Source of the DNA: DASQWP01 sp050697555
Lineage (GTDB): Bacteria > Actinomycetota > Thermoleophilia > Gaiellales > Gaiellaceae
DNA length: 64,000 nucleotides
Direction of reading: 5' to 3'
NCBI GenBank assembly: GCA_050697555.1
Contig: JBOHAD010000006.1
Location: 10,802-74,801, forward strand
Each line of letters begins with the position of its first letter. The first letter of the stretch is position 1. This document shows positions 60,488 to 64,000 of this stretch, one piece after another. The position numbers and the translations under genes were made by a program. The notes beneath the pieces are model-generated. The model saw only the letters and a program-made list of their open reading frames with translations. It did no database searches and had not been told where the DNA came from.

Positions 60488-61663
60488 CTAGAGCTTGCTC
60501 TCGACCGGGGCGCCTGCCCGGTTGAGCACGTTCTCTGCGAGACGAGTTCCGTCGACCATGTTCGTCAGCTTCTCGTAGACGACGTCCCAGCTCCGGGTGC
60601 GCAGACCGCAGTCGGGATTCACCTGGATGCGGTGCGGATCGTCGAGGACGTCCACCGCGAACAGGATGCGGTCGCGCACGAGCTCGGCGGGCTCGATGAA
60701 GTCCGAGTGGATGTCGAGTACGCCGAGGCCCACATCCGGGTAGCCGTACTCCTTGAAGAGCGAGAGCGTCTCGACGTAGCCCGGCCGGTCTTCGGCGCTC
60801 GTCCCCAGCTCACGCGAATCGCGGTTGGCGAACTCGAGCTGGAGCTCGAGGCAGTCCTCCAGGTCGAGGACGGCGGGCCAGAGGGCGCTGTAGTCGGAGA
60901 AGCAGATGTGCATCGACCTCTTCGCCACGCCCTCGACGCCGGCGAGAGCCGAGTTGAAGCCGAGGACGACGAGGGGTATCTCGTCGGGCTTCGTCGTCGC
61001 CGCGGGCTCGTCGACCTGGATCCACTTCGCACCGGCTTCGGCCAGGCCTCCGACGTTGGGACGGATGACGTGCTCGGCCACGTCGGCGACGAATCGGCGT
61101 CGAGCGTCGAACCGGCGCTCGGCCGAGCCGCCCAGCGCGCCTTCGCGTGCGTAGTGCTCGTCGTACGACCAGTCCACCATCGTGTACGCGCCGGTGAGCG
61201 GCACCTTCACCTCGCGCTCAGTGTGCCCCTGGACGAAGCGAAGCTCCTCGACGTCCTGCGGGCCCGGCACGGAGGGCGGCTGGACGACCGCGGCCTTCGT
61301 GTAGTACTTGTTGTCGAAAGAGCGTACGGTGCCGCGTTCCTCGAAGCCGCGTGCGTGCGCGGCCACGTGGTCGTACATCTCGGTTCGCCGCTGTTCGCCG
61401 TCGTACACGACGTCGAGGCCCGCCTTCTCGAGCAGGCGGATGGCATAGCGGGCGGCCCAGTCGTCGATCTCGGCGAGATCGTGCCCGCCGCCGCGCAGCG
61501 TCTCGACGAGATCCTCGTAGCCGTCGACCTCGAGGCGCCTGCCCCAGCGCTCGGCCTCGGCCACGTCTTTCTCCTCGAGCGCCCGCCCGGCGAAGCTCTT
61601 CACGCGCCAGGGCGGCTTGGCGAGGCTGCCGATCTCGCGGGTGACGAAGCGGACGTCGGTCAT
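60488..61663 (-). CDS. MetE-like catalytic (C-terminal domain) methionine synthase
   Basis: A protein of 391 residues from the ATG that overlaps the stop of the preceding gene (ATGA). The zinc site is present: HICFSD (His-x-Cys), the Glu in LELQLEFANRD, and Cys in NPDCGLRTRSWD. REIGSLAKPPWRV near the N-terminus and WIQVDEPA also match the barrel of cobalamin-independent methionine synthases. It lacks the N-terminal half of E. coli MetE, like the short 'core' MetE proteins that use a methyl donor other than polyglutamyl-methyltetrahydrofolate. It probably transfers a methyl group to homocysteine, made nearby by AhcY. Confidence 0.8.
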   Translation of the reverse strand: MTDVRFVTREIGSLAKPPWRVKSFAGRALEEKDVAEAERWGRRLEVDGYEDLVETLRGGGHDLAEIDDWAARYAIRLLEKAGLDVVYDGEQRRTEMYDHVAAHARGFEERGTVRSFDNKYYTKAAVVQPPSVPGPQDVEELRFVQGHTEREVKVPLTGAYTMVDWSYDEHYAREGALGGSAERRFDARRRFVADVAEHVIRPNVGGLAEAGAKWIQVDEPAATTKPDEIPLVVLGFNSALAGVEGVAKRSMHICFSDYSALWPAVLDLEDCLELQLEFANRDSRELGTSAEDRPGYVETLSLFKEYGYPDVGLGVLDIHSDFIEPAELVRDRILFAVDVLDDPHRIQVNPDCGLRTRSWDVVYEKLTNMVDGTRLAENVLNRAGAPVESKL

Positions 61664-62571
61664 GCCGGAACTCCTTCCGTCAGGACGCTTCGGGCGAGCC
61701 CGAGGCACGCTAGCTTCTCGCGCGCAATCCGCTCGGGAACGAACTGGAGATCGCCGTTAACGGTCAGCGAGATCCCTGCGGGATTTCGCTCCCGAATCTG
61801 GTCCACGAACGACGCGACCTCGTGAGGATCCTCGAGGGCCGAGCTACGGGAGTCGACGACACCGGCGACGATCTCCTTCGGGTAGCCGTCGGGGACCGCC
61901 TCGAGACTCGTCCCGTAGAAGTCGACGCCGATCCCGTTTACCGGCGCGTCCGCCAGCTCGATCAGCACCGTTGCAGCATCGCCGAACGGAAGCTGAAGGA
62001 CGAGGGGGACATCGTCCGGAAGCTCACGCAGGGCCGCGACCGCCTCCTGCGCGCCGCCCTCGCGCGCGAGGAAGGGGTCGCTCAGGACGACGAGCGCACA
62101 GCCCGCCTCGGCGTAGGCCGCGATCTGGGGCGCCAGCACCTGCGCCGCGAGCTTCTCCGCGGCGACCGCGTCGCCCGCGGCGCGGGTGAGCGCGAGCGGC
62201 GCCGGAAGCGTGGCGAGCCAGCGGCCCTCCGGGAGATCAGGAGCAGGAAGGGGCTCGCGCAGCCACGGCTCGCCGGTGACGAGCACGGCCCGGTAGAACG
62301 TGTTCGTGTCCAGAAAACGTGTGAGCGGTCGAGCGTCGAGGCCCTCGCTCGCCTCGGCCAGGGGGCGGAAGATGTCCTGCCAGCGCAGCATCCCGTCGGC
62401 GAGGACGTCCAGCCTCGCCTCCTCCTGCGCGGCCACGAGCGCGGCCTGGTCGCGCCCGAGCTGCTCGTCGAGGGCCGCCTGCGTGGTCCGGCCGCGGTCG
62501 AGGTCGCGCGTGGCCTGGATGAGCGCCTCCGAGCGCGGATAGATCCCCGGTGCGTACGCCGTGACCTCCAA
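61660..62571 (-). CDS. MetE N-terminal-like / short UROD-MetE fold partner protein
   Basis: A protein of 303 residues from a TTG start with GGGGG seven bases ahead. It starts VTAYAPGIYPRSEALIQATRDLDRGR, a pattern seen in short archaeal/actinobacterial MetE-like proteins, and later has PAPLALTRAAGD, LVVLSDPFLAREGG and VNGDLQFVPERIAREKL, consistent with a (beta/alpha)8 barrel. The zinc-binding His-x-Cys and Cys motifs of the neighbouring catalytic protein are missing. Overlap of its stop with the next start implies the two act together, possibly as separate halves of a methionine synthase. The methyl donor is unknown. Confidence 0.7.
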   Translation of the reverse strand: MEVTAYAPGIYPRSEALIQATRDLDRGRTTQAALDEQLGRDQAALVAAQEEARLDVLADGMLRWQDIFRPLAEASEGLDARPLTRFLDTNTFYRAVLVTGEPWLREPLPAPDLPEGRWLATLPAPLALTRAAGDAVAAEKLAAQVLAPQIAAYAEAGCALVVLSDPFLAREGGAQEAVAALRELPDDVPLVLQLPFGDAATVLIELADAPVNGIGVDFYGTSLEAVPDGYPKEIVAGVVDSRSSALEDPHEVASFVDQIRERNPAGISLTVNGDLQFVPERIAREKLACLGLARSVLTEGVPA

Positions 62572-62591
62572 GAATTGCCCCCTTAACGAGT

Positions 62592-62616
62592 AGCTCCCGC
62601 CTGAACGACGGGAGCT
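62592..62616 (-). promoter_or_regulatory. Hairpin upstream of the MetE-like pair
   Basis: AGCTCCCG and CGGGAGCT pair perfectly over eight bp with a nine-base loop, 21 bases before the TTG at 62571 and after the small zinc-protein stop. It is not followed by a U-run on the minus strand. It may end the upstream message or regulate the MetE-like genes. It does not resemble a SAM or SAH riboswitch that I know. Confidence 0.4.
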
Positions 62617-62644
62617 TACCGGGATGACCCTCGCGGGCCGAGGA

Positions 62645-62776
62645 CTACGCGCGGCACGCCGGGCAGACGCCCTCGCTGACGCCGAACCGATCGCGCTGGA
62701 CGATGCTGTCCCCGCAGCGGCGGCAGCTTCGCCCGGAGTACCGGTTGGTCAGAGCAAGTAGGAGGTTGTGCACCAT
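62645..62776 (-). CDS. Small (43-residue) zinc-finger protein
   Basis: The ATG at 62776 has GGGAGG seven bases upstream. The product starts MVHNLLLALTNRYSGRS, then CRRCGDS, and ends GVCPACRA: two CxxC pairs 17 residues apart, a compact zinc knuckle. The hydrophobic N-terminus could contact a membrane or partner. It lies between the ATP synthase operon and the MetE-like genes. The family is not recognised; the good ribosome-binding site and cysteine spacing support a real gene. Confidence 0.65.
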   Translation of the reverse strand: MVHNLLLALTNRYSGRSCRRCGDSIVQRDRFGVSEGVCPACRA

Positions 62777-62872
62777 TTGGGCCTCCCTTCGAGTAGACGC
62801 TTCCTCCTGCCGTCCAACGTAGCGAGAGTGGTGCCGGGCGCGAGCCCTGGGACGGATCGCTTAACGCGGGCT

Positions 62873-62906
62873 TAAGAGAAGAGGAGCCTGGGCCACAGGA
62901 CTCCTC
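62873..62906 (-). terminator. Intrinsic terminator of the ATP synthase operon
   Basis: On the minus strand GAGGAG pairs with CTCCTC around an inner CTG/CAG stem and a five-base loop, and TTCTCTT follows directly. It lies about 33 bases after the atpC stop (62939). Confidence 0.7.
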
Positions 62907-62938
62907 GCGGACAGTGCGCCAGCACGTTTCGCGATACG

Positions 62939-63370
62939 TCAGCCGCGGCCCGCGACGGCGATCTTGTTCTCGGCGTGGCGGAGGCGCTGCTCCGCCTGCC
63001 AGCGGTCGATCTCCTCGTCGCCGGTCTCGGCGCGCTCGAGGAGCGACCGGGCCTCCTCGACCTCGCGGCGAGCCTGCTCGACGTCGATGTCCTCTGCCCG
63101 AACGGCGTCGTCGACGAGCACGAGCGCCCGGTCCTGCTGCACCTTGAAGTACCCCGGACCGGCCGCGAACGTCTGCCACTCGCCTCCCGCCCTGACCCGG
63201 ATCTCGCCCGCCCTGAGCATCGCGACCAGCGGCGCGTGGCGCGCGAGCACGCCGATCTCGCCGGCGTCGCCGGGCACGATCAGCATCTCCGCCTCGCCCT
63301 CGTACGCCGCCCCTTCCGGCGTGACGACGGAGAGATCGAAAGTGCGGCCGGCGCTCTCCTGCGTGGCCAT
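62939..63370 (-). CDS. atpC: ATP synthase F1 subunit epsilon
   Basis: A protein of 143 residues. An N-terminal beta-sandwich (FDLSVVTPEGAAYEGEAEML, VPGDAGEIGVLARHAPLVA) is followed by a two-helix C-terminal domain (DIDVEQARREVEEARSLL, AEQRLRHAENKIAVA). It is the central-stalk subunit that links rotor to catalytic hexamer and can inhibit ATP hydrolysis. It lies directly after atpD with four bases between, the normal gene order. Confidence 0.97.
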   Translation of the reverse strand: MATQESAGRTFDLSVVTPEGAAYEGEAEMLIVPGDAGEIGVLARHAPLVAMLRAGEIRVRAGGEWQTFAAGPGYFKVQQDRALVLVDDAVRAEDIDVEQARREVEEARSLLERAETGDEEIDRWQAEQRLRHAENKIAVAGRG

Positions 63371-63374
63371 CCGC

Positions 63375-64000
63375 CTAGGCTGCTGCGGGCTCCGGCTCGG
63401 GCTCCCGCTCCCGCTCGGCCTCCGCCTCGGGCTTCTCGGCGGGCTTCTCCTCCGCCCCCTCGCCCGCGAGCGTACGGCCCTGCTCGACGGCCTCCTCGAT
63501 CGTCCCGACCATGTAGAAGGCCTGCTCGGACAGCTCGTCGTGCTTGCCCTCGATGATCTCGCGGAAGCCTTTGATCGTGTCCTCGACCTGGACGTACTTC
63601 CCCTCCCGGCCCGTGAACGCCTGCGCGACGAACATGGGCTGCGAGAGGAAGCGCTCGATCTTGCGGGCGCGCTGCACGGTCAGCTTGTCCTCGTCGGAGA
63701 GCTCGTCCATGCCGAGGATGGCGATGATGTCCTGGAGGTCCTTGTAGCGCTGGAGCACCTCCTGCACGCGCGTGGCCGTCTCGTAGTGGTCGTCGGAGAC
63801 GACGCCCGGCTGGAGCGCGCGCGAGAAGGAGTCGAGCGGGTCGATCGCGGGGTAGATCGCCTTCTCGGAGATGGAGCGCGAGAGGACGATGAAGGCGTCG
63901 AGGTGCGCGAAGGTGGCCGCCGGCGCGGGATCGGTGAGGTCGTCCGCAGGGACGTAGATCGCCTGCACCGACGTGACCGAGCCCTTGCGCGTGGACGTGA
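63375..64000 (-). CDS. atpD: ATP synthase F1 subunit beta, C-terminal part
   Basis: The 5' part lies beyond the window; 208 residues are visible, reading in from TSTRKGSVTSVQAIYVPADD. DLTDPAPAATFAHLDAFIVLSRSISEKAIYPA-type sequence (seen in parts) and DELSDEDKLTVQRARKIERFLSQPM-type sequence are the usual nucleotide-site and DELSEED regions; here the lever reads DELSDED. The C-terminus carries an unusual extra tail of about 28 residues, made almost only of Glu, Pro, Ala, Lys and Arg. It is the catalytic subunit of ATP synthase. Confidence 0.97.
   Translation of the reverse strand, partial: TSTRKGSVTSVQAIYVPADDLTDPAPAATFAHLDAFIVLSRSISEKAIYPAIDPLDSFSRALQPGVVSDDHYETATRVQEVLQRYKDLQDIIAILGMDELSDEDKLTVQRARKIERFLSQPMFVAQAFTGREGKYVQVEDTIKGFREIIEGKHDELSEQAFYMVGTIEEAVEQGRTLAGEGAEEKPAEKPEAEAEREREPEPEPAAA

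Noticed and set aside
62592..62616. SAM or SAH riboswitch ahead of the MetE-like genes
   Set aside because: Only a single 8-bp hairpin is present and none of the conserved core sequences of those riboswitches could be recognised.

Overview
This is a very GC-rich, densely packed bacterial chromosome segment. Gene content and order (secA, prfB, ftsE, ftsX, an S41 protease, an RNase R-like gene, smpB and ssrA all close together; a long-form hibernation factor; an LCP-family protein; many GTG/TTG starts; TAnnnT boxes 6-9 nt before start codons) point to Actinomycetota, possibly a deep lineage such as Thermoleophilia. That placement is inference: no rRNA gene is present.

Layout. 1-3131: end of a DehI-like gene, then a dehydrogenase, an AA_synth-family protein and an anchored beta-propeller protein. 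3193-9776: three large GT-C-like membrane proteins, an HMG-CoA lyase-type enzyme and a methyltransferase. 9773-15809: ornithine cyclodeaminase family, tandem GNAT, rhodanese, secreted sugar dehydrogenase, MBL hydrolase, blue-copper lipoprotein and membrane partner. 15833-32046: a signalling-rich block with two giant ATPase/nucleotide-cyclase proteins of opposite domain order, a GAF/GGDEF-like protein, and an overlapping operon of a triple-PAS protein, a histidine kinase and a REC-PAS-kinase hybrid. 32.1-36.4 kb: a decayed accessory zone with an AraC remnant, a VOC/DUF3237 chimera, a frameshifted TOPRIM gene, and a 1.8-kb segment carrying an SBP56/methanethiol oxidase gene between two copies of the tmRNA 3' end. 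36.4-47.5 kb: conserved housekeeping genes. 47.6-49.8 kb: a secreted M6-like protease. 50-62.6 kb: a long minus-strand series mixing nucleotide-sugar and envelope genes (two sugar nucleotidyltransferases, cupin, UDP-glucose dehydrogenase, LCP protein) with methyl-cycle genes (mtnA, ahcY, a split MetE-like pair) and a YbdK-type ligase. 62.6-64 kb: a 43-residue zinc protein and the end of the ATP synthase operon.

Most notable: (1) a 476-residue intein with both LAGLIDADG motifs, inserted exactly before the catalytic cysteine of UDP-glucose dehydrogenase, with AT-rich flanking codons that suggest co-conversion; (2) a roughly 163-bp near-palindromic element present twice, each time filling the gap between two same-strand genes; (3) a tmRNA-targeted mini-island without integrase; (4) several genes that appear to start at CTG; (5) a shared palindromic -10 box serving two divergent, apparently leaderless genes.
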